Shown: positions 32,928-41,820, counted from the stretch's first letter. The stretch: DNA of 64,000 nt from Pseudomonadota bacterium (GCA_023411035.1 JAEYPE010000121.1:1-64000), one strand, 5' to 3'. The notes: generated from the letters alone by a model not told the origin. Numbers and translations are program-made.

Positions 32928-33113
32928 CGGCGCATTCGTAAGGCTGTTCGGTTCCTCGAAGCATTGCGCCACCTGCGATCCTGCCTGCAGCGTCCACGCT
33001 CGGAGAGTCCGGTATATCCCGTTCACTGTCCTGCCGCGACGGTTAAATTGTCGTTAGCAGGCCAACCCCGGCCAACCGCGTCGCACGAAGGCCCTTGGGT
33101 CACGCCACCCTCG

Positions 33114-34868
33114 TCATGCGATCACCCGCTCCGGCGGGAAATGCAGGTCGATCCGCGTGCCCTGCCCCGGCGTGCTGGACAAGGCCAGCCGCCCGCCATG
33201 CGCCTCCACCAGGGATCGCACGATGGGCAAACCCAGCCCGGTTCCGGTGCCGCTGCGGATGCGTCCCCCCGGCACCTGCCGGAAGGGCTCCAGCACGGTG
33301 TCACGGTGCTCCTCCGGAATGCCGATCCCGGTGTCGATCACGGCGATGCGCAGCCCGCTCCCGGCCGGCTCTTCCGTGCGCGATACATCCACCGTGACGC
33401 GCCCGCCCTCCGGAGTGAACTTGATGGCGTTGGACAGCAGGTTCAGCAGGATCTGCCGCAGCGACCGCCGGTCGGCGCGCAGGCGCGGCAGCGGGCGGGG
33501 AAGCAGCGCGTCGAAGGCCAGCCCGGCGGACGCCAACGCCAGTTCCTGAAGGGCGTAGACCTCGCCCACGACGACGGCGACGTCCACATCCTCATCGTTC
33601 AGGTCGATGTGCCCGGCCTCGATCTTCGACAGGTCGAGCACGTCGTTGATGAGTTCCAGCAGATGCGTGCCGGAGGTCCGGATGTTGCCGATGTAGTCGC
33701 GCTGCCGGTCGGTCAGCGGGCCGGTCCCCGGATGCAGCAGGAAATCCGAATAGCCGATGATGGTGTTCAGCGGCGTGCGAAGCTCGTGGCTCATCCGGGT
33801 CAGGAAGTCGGATTTGGCCCGGTTCACCTCCGCCTGCCGCGCGGCCTGGGCGGCGCGGCGCTCGCGCTCCACGGCGCGTTCGGCGGTGTCCAGCATCAGG
33901 CTGAGCGCGTCGGCGGCCATGGCGGCCAGCATCCGCGTGGTCGGCGGCACCGCGTAGGGCTGGCGGTGATGGCCCGAGATCACCCCCCACGGCCTGCCGC
34001 CATGGGCCACCGGCACCGACAGCGCCGCACCGGCGCCCATCCGCCGCAGGAAGTCCCGCCGGGCCGGCGGCGGGCTGCGCAAGTGCGCGTGGGCCAGATC
34101 GGGCGGCGGCGCCGCGGTGTCGGCGTGCAGAAGGGGAACCGGGTCCGCCGCATGATCGGGGATCACGCGCACCCGCGGGCTGCCGTCCGGACCGCCGTCG
34201 AAGGCCGTCGCGGGCAGGGCGGCGCCGGGACGGAGATCGGGAGCGGCACAGTCCCAGTCCGGCGACTGGTCCTTCGCCACCACCTCCCCATTGCCGAAGG
34301 CGTCGAAGCGGCAGACGATCACGCGGTCCAGCCCGGTCAGGCGGCGGACGGTCTGCGCCGTGTGGGCGGCCAGCGCCTCCAACCCCGTAGCCTCGCGAAT
34401 GGCGGCGATCCCCGGCAGCAGGCCGCCGGGCGGCGCGGCGGCGGCCCAGCCGTCCGGCCCAGCCGGCAGCCGTTCCACCTCCATGATGACCCGCCCGTCA
34501 TGCTCGTGCAGCAGCGCCGCCAGCGGCTCCCCGCCCGGCGGCGTCAAGACCGCGTGCAGCCCCAGCGCCCGCAGGTCGGGCGGCAGGCCGCGCAGTTCCG
34601 CCAGCAGGCCCGGAAGCTCCGGCAGTTCCAGCACCTCCACGCCACGGCCAAGCAGCCGCTCCGGAGCGAGGCCGAGGAAGTCCGCGGTGTTGGCGCTGCA
34701 AGCCAGGATCGTCTCGCCGTCGCTCCGCAGCGCCACCAGGGCGCCGTGCGGCTGTATCCCGTCGGCGGCCTTGCCGGTTGGTGATTGGCCGCTCAGGGAT
34801 TGGCCGCTCAAGGACTGGGACAAGGCGGAAAACGGACGATCCGAAGACGTGTTCAGGGGAGGCACCAT
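33114..34868 (-). CDS. Phytochrome-like sensor histidine kinase lacking chromophore residues and PHY domain
   Basis: A 584-aa kinase. The N-terminus is bacteriophytochrome-like: PAS (DGIQPHGALVALRSDGETIL, about 36-130), then GAF (about 160-330; VIPDHAADPVPLLHA, DLAHAHLRSPPPARRDFLRR, RPWGVISGHH). It then goes straight to HisKA (RMSHELRTPLNTIIGYSD, H361) and HATPase (NLLSNAIKFTPEGG, DTGIGIP, GTGLGLPIV). No PHY domain is present. There is no Cys before the IQPHG motif, the usual DIP motif reads AFD, and the chromophore-contacting His of the IH pair is Arg270 (PPPARRDF). It therefore probably does not bind biliverdin. A 15-bp tandem repeat encodes SLSGQ twice near residues 19-28. Confidence 0.85.
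   Translation of the reverse strand: MVPPLNTSSDRPFSALSQSLSGQSLSGQSPTGKAADGIQPHGALVALRSDGETILACSANTADFLGLAPERLLGRGVEVLELPELPGLLAELRGLPPDLRALGLHAVLTPPGGEPLAALLHEHDGRVIMEVERLPAGPDGWAAAAPPGGLLPGIAAIREATGLEALAAHTAQTVRRLTGLDRVIVCRFDAFGNGEVVAKDQSPDWDCAAPDLRPGAALPATAFDGGPDGSPRVRVIPDHAADPVPLLHADTAAPPPDLAHAHLRSPPPARRDFLRRMGAGAALSVPVAHGGRPWGVISGHHRQPYAVPPTTRMLAAMAADALSLMLDTAERAVERERRAAQAARQAEVNRAKSDFLTRMSHELRTPLNTIIGYSDFLLHPGTGPLTDRQRDYIGNIRTSGTHLLELINDVLDLSKIEAGHIDLNDEDVDVAVVVGEVYALQELALASAGLAFDALLPRPLPRLRADRRSLRQILLNLLSNAIKFTPEGGRVTVDVSRTEEPAGSGLRIAVIDTGIGIPEEHRDTVLEPFRQVPGGRIRSGTGTGLGLPIVRSLVEAHGGRLALSSTPGQGTRIDLHFPPERVIA
34783..34812. repeat. Two-copy 15-bp tandem repeat inside the phytochrome-like kinase gene
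   Basis: GATTGGCCGCTCAGG at 34783-34797 is followed by GATTGGCCGCTCAAG, and a decayed third unit begins GACTGGG. In the gene's reading direction it encodes repeated Ser-Leu-Ser-Gly-Gln in the N-terminal tail before the PAS domain. It is likely slippage-derived and length-variable between strains. Confidence 0.7.
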
Positions 34869-34987
34869 TGCGATGGAAGGGTGCCGATGCTGACGCCGCA
34901 AGCACCGTCGGTCAAGCCCGGTCTGGGGGGTGCGACAGGCTGCCCGATCCCTGTTGTCCGATCCCTGTCCTCCCCATGCCGCCCGGT

Positions 34988-35725
34988 TCAGGCGGTGGCC
35001 CGGCGGTTTGCCGCTTGCGGGCGCCGGTTGGCCTTGTCGCGGTACATGCGGGAGTCGGCGAGGCGGATCACCTCCTCCTCCCGGTCGCCGGAGCCATAGG
35101 GCTGGACCCCGAAGGAGAAGCGGACCGGCAGGTCGGCGTTGTTCCACCGGACGCAATGCCCGGCGGCGGCATCGGCGATATCGCGGGCGCGGGCGGCACC
35201 ACGGTTCGCGTCGGTGTTGGTGAGCAGCAGGGCGAATTCGTCGCCGCCCAGCCGGGCCACCGCGTCCTCCTGACGGACTGCCCCGGCGAACAGACGCGCC
35301 ACCTGCCGCAGATAGGCGTCCCCGGCCAGATGCCCGTGGGTGTCGTTGATGCGCTTGAATCCGTCCAGGTCGATCAGCACCAGCACCCCGCCGCCACTGC
35401 CGCCATGCCGCCGCGCAGCCGACATTTCCCGCCGGAAGAGGCTGTAGAAACCACGGCGGTTCAGCAATCCGGTCAGCTCGTCCGTCATGGTCAGGCTTTC
35501 CAGATGGGCAATGCGTTCCCGCTGTTCCGCGATGGTGGCGTGGGCTTCCGCGAGCTGGTTTTCCAGGGCCAGACATTCGGCCGCTCCCGGAAGCCCCGTC
35601 CGCACGCCGCGCAGGGGAGACGGCACCTTCGCCAGCCGGTCGTGACGTCCCCGGTCGAAAGGCAGGCTGCCATAGCGGTCGGCGTCGATGGCTTCGAAAT
35701 CCTGGGCGGTCACAATGGCGTTCAT
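34988..35725 (-). CDS. GGDEF diguanylate cyclase
   Basis: A 245-aa cytoplasmic protein. A coiled-coil region (ENQLAEAHATIAEQRERIAH, about 78-105) leads into a GGDEF domain: DELTGLLNRRGFYSLF, LIDLDGFKRINDTHGH, ARLGGDEFALLL. The active motif is intact, and an RQED inhibitory site lies five residues before it, so it should make c-di-GMP with feedback inhibition. It has no membrane or receiver domain, so the input is unclear. Start 35725 is chosen for GGAGAG just upstream. It is upstream of, and on the same strand as, the phytochrome-like kinase (119-nt gap), so they may be functionally linked. Confidence 0.9.
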   Translation of the reverse strand: MNAIVTAQDFEAIDADRYGSLPFDRGRHDRLAKVPSPLRGVRTGLPGAAECLALENQLAEAHATIAEQRERIAHLESLTMTDELTGLLNRRGFYSLFRREMSAARRHGGSGGGVLVLIDLDGFKRINDTHGHLAGDAYLRQVARLFAGAVRQEDAVARLGGDEFALLLTNTDANRGAARARDIADAAAGHCVRWNNADLPVRFSFGVQPYGSGDREEEVIRLADSRMYRDKANRRPQAANRRATA

Positions 35726-35853
35726 GGGTTCTCTCCGCATGATCGGCACAAGCTACGCCCGTGCTTTTTGCAACCACCATGCCAAGCCTGGAGTCCCGCC
35801 AACGCCCGCTTTCCGGCCCGGCAGCTTCTGCCGGAACGGGCCGGAAGGCGGGC

Positions 35854-35890
35854 AAAATCTTCCCAAATCCATCGCGATTAGGAAGATTTT
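35854..35890. promoter_or_regulatory. Ten-bp perfect inverted repeat in A/T-rich gap
   Basis: AAAATCTTCC (35854-35863) and GGAAGATTTT (35881-35890) are perfect 10-bp arms separated by 17 nt. They lie between the 2-hydroxyacid dehydrogenase stop and the diguanylate cyclase start, both on the minus strand. It may be a weak terminator for the former (a short T-run follows on the minus strand) or an operator for the latter. Confidence 0.4.
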
Positions 35891-35933
35891 ATCTGCTTTT
35901 TATTTAAATACTCCTCTTTGCCCGATTCCCGCT

Positions 35934-36920
35934 TCAGACCACACGGTCCGGCGGTTCCGCCCCGGCGAAGAAAGCGTCCAGATTGTCCAGTGCCTTGAAC
36001 CCCATGGCGTTGCGCGTCTCCACCGTGGCGCTTCCCAGATGCGGCAGCAGGAAGCAGTTCTCCAGGCCACGGTATCCGGCGTGCAGATTCGGTTCATTCT
36101 CGAACACATCCAGCCCGGCGGCGGCGAGGCGCCCGGAGGACAGGGCGGCGATCAACGCCTCGTCATCCACGACGGAGCCGCGGGCGGTGTTGACCACGAT
36201 GGCGCCCGGCGGCAGGCGCCCGATCCGATCCGCGTTCAGCCAGCGGGTGGTTTCCGGAGTCGCGGGGAAATGCAGCGAGAGCACGTCGCAGACCGGCAGC
36301 ATCGCCTCGGGATCGGCGTGGTAGACGGCGCCGGCCTCCTGGTCCGGGTGCAGGCGCCGCCGGTTGGAATAGTGGATGGCCATGCCGAAGGCCCGCGCCC
36401 GCCGCGCCACCGCCTGCCCGATTCGGCCCATGCCGATGATGCCCAGCCGCTTGCCGCCCAGATGGGTGCCCAGAAGCTGGGTCGGCGTCCAGCCGGTCCA
36501 GGCGCCGGCGCGGACCATCCGCTCGCCCTCCGACGCGCGGCGCGCCGCCCCCAGCATCAGCAGCAGGGCGATGTCGGCGGTCGCGTCGGTCAGCACGTCC
36601 GGGGTGTTGGTGACGGTCAGGCCGCGGGCCTTTGCCGCGTTCAGGTCGATGTGGTCGGTGCCGACGGAAAAGGTGGCGACGATCCGCACGCCCTCGGGCA
36701 GCGCCGCGACGGCCTCGGCATCCAGCCGGTCCCCGGCGGTGCAGAGGATGCCCACCGTACCGGTCTCCCGCGCCAGGGCGGCGATGTCGGCACCGGACAG
36801 CGTGCGGTCCTGCGGGTTCAACCGGGCGTCGAAATCGCGCGCGGCGCGGGCCTCCACCGCTTCGGGCAGGCGCCGGGTCACCAGAAGAACGGGCCGTGAT
36901 GCGGGGGAGTCGCTGCGCAT
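35934..36920 (-). CDS. D-2-hydroxyacid dehydrogenase (glyoxylate/hydroxypyruvate reductase type)
   Basis: A 328-aa NAD(P)H-dependent oxidoreductase. The nucleotide-binding motif is in GKRLGIIGMGRIGQAVARRA. The catalytic Arg, Glu and His are in VVNTARGSVVDDEALIAAL, GLDVFENEP and LPHLGSATVETR. FSVGTDHIDL is the substrate-loop segment typical of glyoxylate reductases. It probably reduces glyoxylate or hydroxypyruvate in central carbon metabolism. The start at 36920 has GAGGAC upstream. The frame is open to 37007. It is divergent from the EipB gene, sharing a 93-nt promoter region. Confidence 0.92.
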   Translation of the reverse strand: MRSDSPASRPVLLVTRRLPEAVEARAARDFDARLNPQDRTLSGADIAALARETGTVGILCTAGDRLDAEAVAALPEGVRIVATFSVGTDHIDLNAAKARGLTVTNTPDVLTDATADIALLLMLGAARRASEGERMVRAGAWTGWTPTQLLGTHLGGKRLGIIGMGRIGQAVARRARAFGMAIHYSNRRRLHPDQEAGAVYHADPEAMLPVCDVLSLHFPATPETTRWLNADRIGRLPPGAIVVNTARGSVVDDEALIAALSSGRLAAAGLDVFENEPNLHAGYRGLENCFLLPHLGSATVETRNAMGFKALDNLDAFFAGAEPPDRVV

Positions 36921-37013
36921 GAATCTGTCCTCAGCCGTCCGTTTATTCGGGGGGTCGGGCCTTCCGCTCCGACACCGAAACACCCATAATCCATCCGACG
37001 CTGCCAATCACCT

Positions 37014-37892
37014 GTGGATCTCGCTTTGCAGAACCGCCGCTCCGCCGCCCGACTCGCCCTCTGCGCGACCTTCGGCGCGTTCCTGGTGTCCCTGACCGCC
37101 CTTCCCGCCGCCGGCCCGGCCCAGGCGGCTCCCGCCAACGCGGCCGGCGCGGCGGTCGGCGCGGCGGCGAACATCCTGCCCCACCGCGCCGTCTACAGGA
37201 TGTCGCTGCTGTCCGCCCGCAACAGCTCCAAGGTCAGCGACGTGCGGGGCCGCATGCTGTTCGAGTGGGCCGACGCCTGCGACGGCTGGACGACGGAGCA
37301 GCGATTCCAGCTCCGCTTCGTCTATGCCGAAGGCGACGAGATGGCGATGACCACCAACTACACGACGTGGGAGGCGAAGGACGGGCGGCGCTACCGCTTC
37401 AACGTCCGCAAGCTGATCAACGGGGAGGAGGACGAGGAGGTGCGCGGCGACGCCCGGCTGGCCAAGGACGGCACCGGCACCGCCGCCTTCACCAAGCCGG
37501 AGCCCCAGGACATGGAACTGCCCCCCCACACCATGTTCCCCACGGCGCACACCCTGGCGGTGCTGGACCACGCCAGCGCGGGCGACACCTTCTTCAACCG
37601 GATCGTCTTCGACGGCGCCGACTCCGAAGGGGCGACCGAGGTGTCCACCGTCATCGGCGCGGCGGTCCAGACGAAGGAGGACGGCGCCGAGCCTCTGCTG
37701 AAGGGCAAGAAGGCGTGGCCGGTGCGCATGGCCTTCTTCCCGCTGAAAAGCGATTCAGCCCAGCCGGAATATGAGATGAGCCTGCGCCTGTTGCAGAACG
37801 GCGTCGCCGAATCCATGGAGATCGACTATGGCGACTTCACCGTGAACGCCATCCTGGAGAAGGTGGAGGCGCTGCCCAAATCCGGCTGCTGA
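37014..37892 (+). CDS. EipB/DUF1849 cell-envelope protein
   Basis: A 292-aa secreted protein. The signal peptide (LALCATFGAFLVSLTALPAAG) is followed by NILPHRAVYRMSLLSARNS, the hallmark N-terminus of the DUF1849 family, and WADACDGWTTEQRFQLRF. The family member EipB of Brucella is a periplasmic beta-spiral protein needed for envelope integrity and held by a disulfide. Here one Cys lies in DACDGW and the other is the last residue (KSGC), consistent with such a bond. The start is GTG at 37014; an in-frame TTG six codons later is also possible. Confidence 0.85.
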   Translation: MDLALQNRRSAARLALCATFGAFLVSLTALPAAGPAQAAPANAAGAAVGAAANILPHRAVYRMSLLSARNSSKVSDVRGRMLFEWADACDGWTTEQRFQLRFVYAEGDEMAMTTNYTTWEAKDGRRYRFNVRKLINGEEDEEVRGDARLAKDGTGTAAFTKPEPQDMELPPHTMFPTAHTLAVLDHASAGDTFFNRIVFDGADSEGATEVSTVIGAAVQTKEDGAEPLLKGKKAWPVRMAFFPLKSDSAQPEYEMSLRLLQNGVAESMEIDYGDFTVNAILEKVEALPKSGC

Positions 37893-38053
37893 CGTTCCGT
37901 CCCCTGACCTTCGGTTGCAGAGCCACAACCTATGGCGCAATTCGTTACAAATCGATTTGCCATATTTTGAGGGAACTGGCCTACAGTGTGCATGGTACGT
38001 CCGCGCCACGGCGGTTTCGTGGCGTGCACCGGCAGCAGGATGAGGGTTTCTCT

Positions 38054-38279
38054 ATGGCCAAGAAGCAGGTTTTGGTGGGACAGGTGTTCCAGACCATTGG
38101 CGCGACCAACGGGCGGTCCTGGCGCGTGCGGGAGACCGTGACCCTGTTCGGTCCCGCATGCCCGCGTGGTCAGCACGGAGGATGAAGGCGATGCGAAGAC
38201 GCTGAGCTGCCACGTCCTGATCGACTCCAACTACTACCGCATGATCGGATCGGCACCCGCGGGCAACGTCGCGGCCTGA
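38054..38279 (+). pseudogene. Small conserved-looking gene interrupted by a +1 frameshift
   Basis: ATG 38054 with GAGGG seven nt upstream opens MAKKQVLVGQVFQTIGATNG, then SWRVRETVTLFG, but this frame soon runs into a stop at 38183-38185. From about 38154 the +1 frame continues as PHARVVSTEDEGDAKTLSCH, then VLIDSNYYRMIGS, to a stop at 38277-38279, right before a strong terminator. Together the two halves make a natural ~75-aa protein, so a single-base change (or missing bases) near 38150-38156 (GGTCCCGCA) breaks it. It may be a real mutation, a sequencing error, or programmed frameshifting. Function unknown. Confidence 0.65.
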
Positions 38280-38292
38280 CGCCATTCAGCCC

Positions 38293-38340
38293 CCAAAGAG
38301 AAAGCCCCCCGGCCTTGCGGACGGGGGGCTTTCTCTTTGG
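38293..38340. terminator. Bidirectional terminator, 18-bp perfect stem
   Basis: CCAAAGAGAAAGCCCCCC (38293-38310) pairs perfectly with its complement at 38323-38340 over a 12-nt loop. It lies between the frameshifted small gene (plus) and aspS (minus), 54 nt past the aspS stop. The T-rich arm on either strand supports termination in both directions. Confidence 0.88.
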
Positions 38341-38393
38341 GGCACCCCTGCCCTCCCCGCCGAAGCGGGAAGGGAGGGCACCCGGTTCCGGCG

Positions 38394-40223
38394 TCAGGTG
38401 GCGGCCTTCGGCGTCTCGGCGGCGACCTTCGGCTTCGGCAGATCCAGCTTCAGGTGCAATTCGCGCAGGCGCGTCTGGTCCACCGGGGCCGGGGCCTGCA
38501 TCAGCAGATCCTCGGCGCGCTGGTTCAGCGGGAAGGCGATGACCTCGCGGATGTTCGGCTCGTCGGCCAGCAGCATCACGATGCGGTCGATGCCCGGAGC
38601 CGAGCCGCCGTGCGGCGGGGCGCCCAGCTTGAAGGCGCTGAGCATGCCGCCGAAGCGGGCTTCCAGCTCCTCCGGCGGGTAGCCGGCGATCTCGAACGCC
38701 TTGTACATCACCTCCGGCAGATGGTTCCGGATGGCGCCCGAGGACAGTTCCACGCCGTTGCACACGATGTCGTACTGGAACGCCTTGATGTCCAGCGGGT
38801 TCATCGTGTTCAGCGCCTCCAAGCCGCCCTGCGGCATGGAGAAGGGGTTGTGGCTGAAGATGACCTTGTTGGTTTCCTCGTCCAGTTCGTACATCGGGAA
38901 GTCGACGATCCAGCAGAAGCGGAAGGCGTTCTTCTCGATCAGGTCCAGCTCCTCGCCGATCTTCGTGCGGGCGAAGCCGGCCAGCTTGGCCGCCGGACCG
39001 GGCTGGTCGCAGACGAAGAAGACCGCGTCGCCGTCCTCCAGACCCACCACCTTGCGCAGTTCCGCCTGGGCGGCCTCCGGCACGAACTTGGCGATCGGAC
39101 CCTTGCCGCCCGCCGCCTCGAAGATGATGTAGCCGAGGCCCGGAGCCCCCAGACCGCGCGCCCAGTCGTTCAGCTTGTCGAAGAAGCTGCGGGGCTTGTC
39201 GGACACCTTCGGGGCGCGGACGGCGCGGACCACGCCGCCCTTCTCCAGGGTCTGCTTGAAGGCGCGGAATTCCACGTCGTCGCGCTTGAACACCTCGGTG
39301 ACGTCGGTGATTTCCAGCGGGTTGCGCAGGTCCGGCTTGTCGTTGCCGTACTTCAGCATCGATTCCGCGAAGGAGATGCGGCGGAAGGGCGGCTTGTCGA
39401 TGACCGGCGCCGTCTCGCGGCGGAAGCCGCCGAACTCGTCGAAGATGCCGTGCAGCACCGGCTCGATGGCGGCGAACACGTCCTCCTGGGTGACGAAGGA
39501 CATCTCGAAGTCGAGCTGGTAGAACTCGCCCGGCGAGCGGTCGGCGCGGGCGTCCTCGTCACGGAAGCAGGGGGCGATCTGGAAATAGCGGTCGAAGCCG
39601 GCGACCATCAGGAGCTGCTTGAACTGCTGCGGCGCCTGCGGCAAGGCGTAGAACTTGCCCGGATGGTTGCGGCTGGGCACCAGATAGTCGCGCGCGCCCT
39701 CCGGCGAGGAGGCGGTCAGGATCGGCGTCTGGAACTCGGTGAAGCCCTGGTCGATCATGCGGCGGCGCGCCGACGCGATGACGCGCGAGCGCAGCAGGAT
39801 GTTCTCGTGGATGCGCTCGCGGCGCAGGTCCAGGAAGCGGTAGCGCAGGCGCACGTCCTCGCCCGCGTCGGTGTCCTGGTTGACCTGCAGCGGGATCTGC
39901 TCCGCCTCGCCCTGCACCGACAGTTCGGCGATCTGAACCTCGATGCGCCCGGTCGGCAGGCGGTCGTTGATGGTTTCCGGCGTGCGCTTCACCACCTTGC
40001 CGGTCACGGTGATGACCGATTCCAGCTTCAGCCGCTCGGCCGCCTGGAAGGCCGGGTTGGAGGTGTCGACCACGCACTGCGTCAGGCCGTAATGGTCGCG
40101 CAGGTCGATGAACAGAAGCTGTCCATGGTCGCGCTTGCGGTTGATCCAGCCCGACAGGCGGACAATCTGACCGGCGTTCTCTTCGCGAAGCTGGCCGCAG
40201 GTGTGCGTGCGGTAGGGGTGCAT
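38394..40223 (-). CDS. aspS: Aspartyl-tRNA synthetase
   Basis: A 609-aa class II aminoacyl-tRNA synthetase that charges tRNA-Asp. The N-terminal OB anticodon domain starts MHPYRTHTCGQLREENAGQI. Motif 2 is in FRDEDARADRSPGEFYQLD. The bacterial GAD insert occupies the middle, and motif 3 is GSAPGIDRIVML. The length fits the bacterial form. As in many alphaproteobacteria without AsnRS it may be non-discriminating, which the sequence alone does not settle. It is divergent from rnd, with 166 nt between the starts. Confidence 0.96.
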   Translation of the reverse strand: MHPYRTHTCGQLREENAGQIVRLSGWINRKRDHGQLLFIDLRDHYGLTQCVVDTSNPAFQAAERLKLESVITVTGKVVKRTPETINDRLPTGRIEVQIAELSVQGEAEQIPLQVNQDTDAGEDVRLRYRFLDLRRERIHENILLRSRVIASARRRMIDQGFTEFQTPILTASSPEGARDYLVPSRNHPGKFYALPQAPQQFKQLLMVAGFDRYFQIAPCFRDEDARADRSPGEFYQLDFEMSFVTQEDVFAAIEPVLHGIFDEFGGFRRETAPVIDKPPFRRISFAESMLKYGNDKPDLRNPLEITDVTEVFKRDDVEFRAFKQTLEKGGVVRAVRAPKVSDKPRSFFDKLNDWARGLGAPGLGYIIFEAAGGKGPIAKFVPEAAQAELRKVVGLEDGDAVFFVCDQPGPAAKLAGFARTKIGEELDLIEKNAFRFCWIVDFPMYELDEETNKVIFSHNPFSMPQGGLEALNTMNPLDIKAFQYDIVCNGVELSSGAIRNHLPEVMYKAFEIAGYPPEELEARFGGMLSAFKLGAPPHGGSAPGIDRIVMLLADEPNIREVIAFPLNQRAEDLLMQAPAPVDQTRLRELHLKLDLPKPKVAAETPKAAT

Positions 40224-40389
40224 GGGTCGAAACACCTTGGAAAAGGTCGGAATCCTGCGCGGAAAGGCGGCCCGACACACCACACCGCCAGCGCGTGAAT
40301 GTCAAGTCGCCATCCGCGTCCGATGCTACCTGGGAGACTTGCCGAAGGGCGAGCTTTCGCGCGGACGCGCGCTCGTGTATGAAGCGCGC

Positions 40390-41556
40390 ATGACACTCAT
40401 CACGACCACCGAAGACCTCGACGCCTTCTGCCGCTCGCTGGCCGGGGCGGACTACATCACCGTCGACACCGAATTCCTGCGCGAGAAGACCTACTGGCCT
40501 CAGCTCTGCCTGGTCCAGGTGGGCGGACCGAACGGCGCCGTCGCCATCGACCCGCTGGCCGAAGGCATCGATCTGGCGCCGTTGTTCCGCGTGATGGTGG
40601 ACCCCGCGATCCTGAAGGTGTTCCACGCCGCCCGGCAGGACGTGGAAATCTTCTGGCACCTGTCCGGCCAGATCCCCCATCCGCTGTTCGACACGCAGGT
40701 CGCGGCCATGGTCTGCGGCTTCGGCGAGAGCGTGGGGTACGAGACGCTGGTCACCAAGCTGGCCGGCGCGCGCATCGACAAGTCCAGCCGCTTCACCGAC
40801 TGGTCGCACCGCCCGCTGACCGAGCGGCAGTTGACCTACGCCCTGTCCGACGTGATCCATCTGCGCCCGGCCTACGAGAAGCTGAAGCGCCGCCTCGTCC
40901 GGTCGGGCCGCGCCCACTGGCTGGAAGAGGAGATGGCCGTCCTGACCGACCCCGCCACCTATCAGGTGGACCCGGACAGTTCCTGGCTGCGGCTGAAGGT
41001 GCGGACCAACAAGCCGCGCTTCATGGCCATCCTGAAGGAACTGGCGGCGTGGCGGGAGCGCGAGGCGCAGCGCCGCGATCTGCCCCGCTCGCGCGTGTTG
41101 CGGGACGAGGCGCTGCTGGAGATCGCCGCCCATGCCCCGACCGGCGTGGACGACCTCGCCCGCACCCGCGGCATGGGCCGAGGCTTCGCGGAGGGGCGGC
41201 AGGGCGCCGACGTGCTGGCCTGCGTCCAGAAAGGGCTGGACCTGCCCGAATCCGAACTGCCGCGCGTCGAGCCGCGCGAGGAGCCGCCGCCCGGCCTGCA
41301 GCCGATTGTTGAGCTTCTGCGCGTTCTTCTGAAGATGAAGTGCGAGGAGGAAAACGTCGCGTCCAAGCTGATCGCCTCCGCCGCCGATCTGGAGGCCATC
41401 GCCGCGGACGACGAGGCCCAGGTGCCCGCCATGAACGGCTGGCGCCGGGAGCTGTTCGGGGAGGACGCGCTGGCGCTGAAGCATGGGCGCATCGGTCTGG
41501 CGGTGCTGGACCGCCGCGTCCGCATCGTTCCGGCCGGCAATGGAGCGGGGTCGTAA
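40390..41556 (+). CDS. rnd: Ribonuclease D
   Basis: A 388-aa 3'-5' exonuclease of the DEDD family involved in tRNA 3' maturation. The first acidic motif is in YITVDTEFLREKTYWPQLCL. The second is in LKVFHAARQDVEIFWHL, and the third lies around RQLTYALSDVIHLRPAYEKL. An HRDC domain follows (LAAWREREAQRRDLPRSRVL). The start at 40390 agrees with the family N-terminus. The open frame upstream overlaps the aspS leader. The location next to aspS is typical for alphaproteobacteria. Confidence 0.94.
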   Translation: MTLITTTEDLDAFCRSLAGADYITVDTEFLREKTYWPQLCLVQVGGPNGAVAIDPLAEGIDLAPLFRVMVDPAILKVFHAARQDVEIFWHLSGQIPHPLFDTQVAAMVCGFGESVGYETLVTKLAGARIDKSSRFTDWSHRPLTERQLTYALSDVIHLRPAYEKLKRRLVRSGRAHWLEEEMAVLTDPATYQVDPDSSWLRLKVRTNKPRFMAILKELAAWREREAQRRDLPRSRVLRDEALLEIAAHAPTGVDDLARTRGMGRGFAEGRQGADVLACVQKGLDLPESELPRVEPREEPPPGLQPIVELLRVLLKMKCEEENVASKLIASAADLEAIAADDEAQVPAMNGWRRELFGEDALALKHGRIGLAVLDRRVRIVPAGNGAGS

Positions 41557-41640
41557 ACGGCCCCGTCCAGAATCGTTCCAGAATGGAGCAAGAATCAGTC
41601 CGGAGCCGCTACAGGGTCTGTCCATTTCGCGGTGTTTAGC

Positions 41641-41659
41641 TGAATTATGGAACAATTCA
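41641..41659. promoter_or_regulatory. Inverted repeat in the leader of the EAL-like gene
   Basis: TGAATT-ATGGAAC-AATTCA, perfect 6-bp arms with a 7-nt spacer, lies in the 264-nt gap between rnd and the EAL-like gene. The gap is richer in A/T between about 41630 and 41720 (TAAGGCATTGTTAAAAAAGG) and has no supportable ORF. It could be an operator or part of a promoter. Confidence 0.3.
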
Positions 41660-41820
41660 TCGCAATTAAGACCGCTTTAAGGCATTGTTAAAAAAGGTCG
41701 GGACTAATAAGTCACGGGCTCCGTACCCATGCCATACATCAGCCCGGTGTGGTTCGCGGATGGAATTCTCGCCTATAAGGTGCGCACAGGCCCTATGTGC
41801 CCACCCGGGGGATTTCGCGT

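Noticed and set aside
31329..34784. Plus-strand open frame of about 1150 codons
   Set aside because: It spans the antisense of pleD, divK and the phytochrome-like kinase, with no start signal and shadow-type His/Gln/Arg composition.
37970..38010. Possible promoter TTGCCA...TACAGT upstream of the frameshifted gene
   Set aside because: The boxes are 19 nt apart, too far for a confident sigma70 call.
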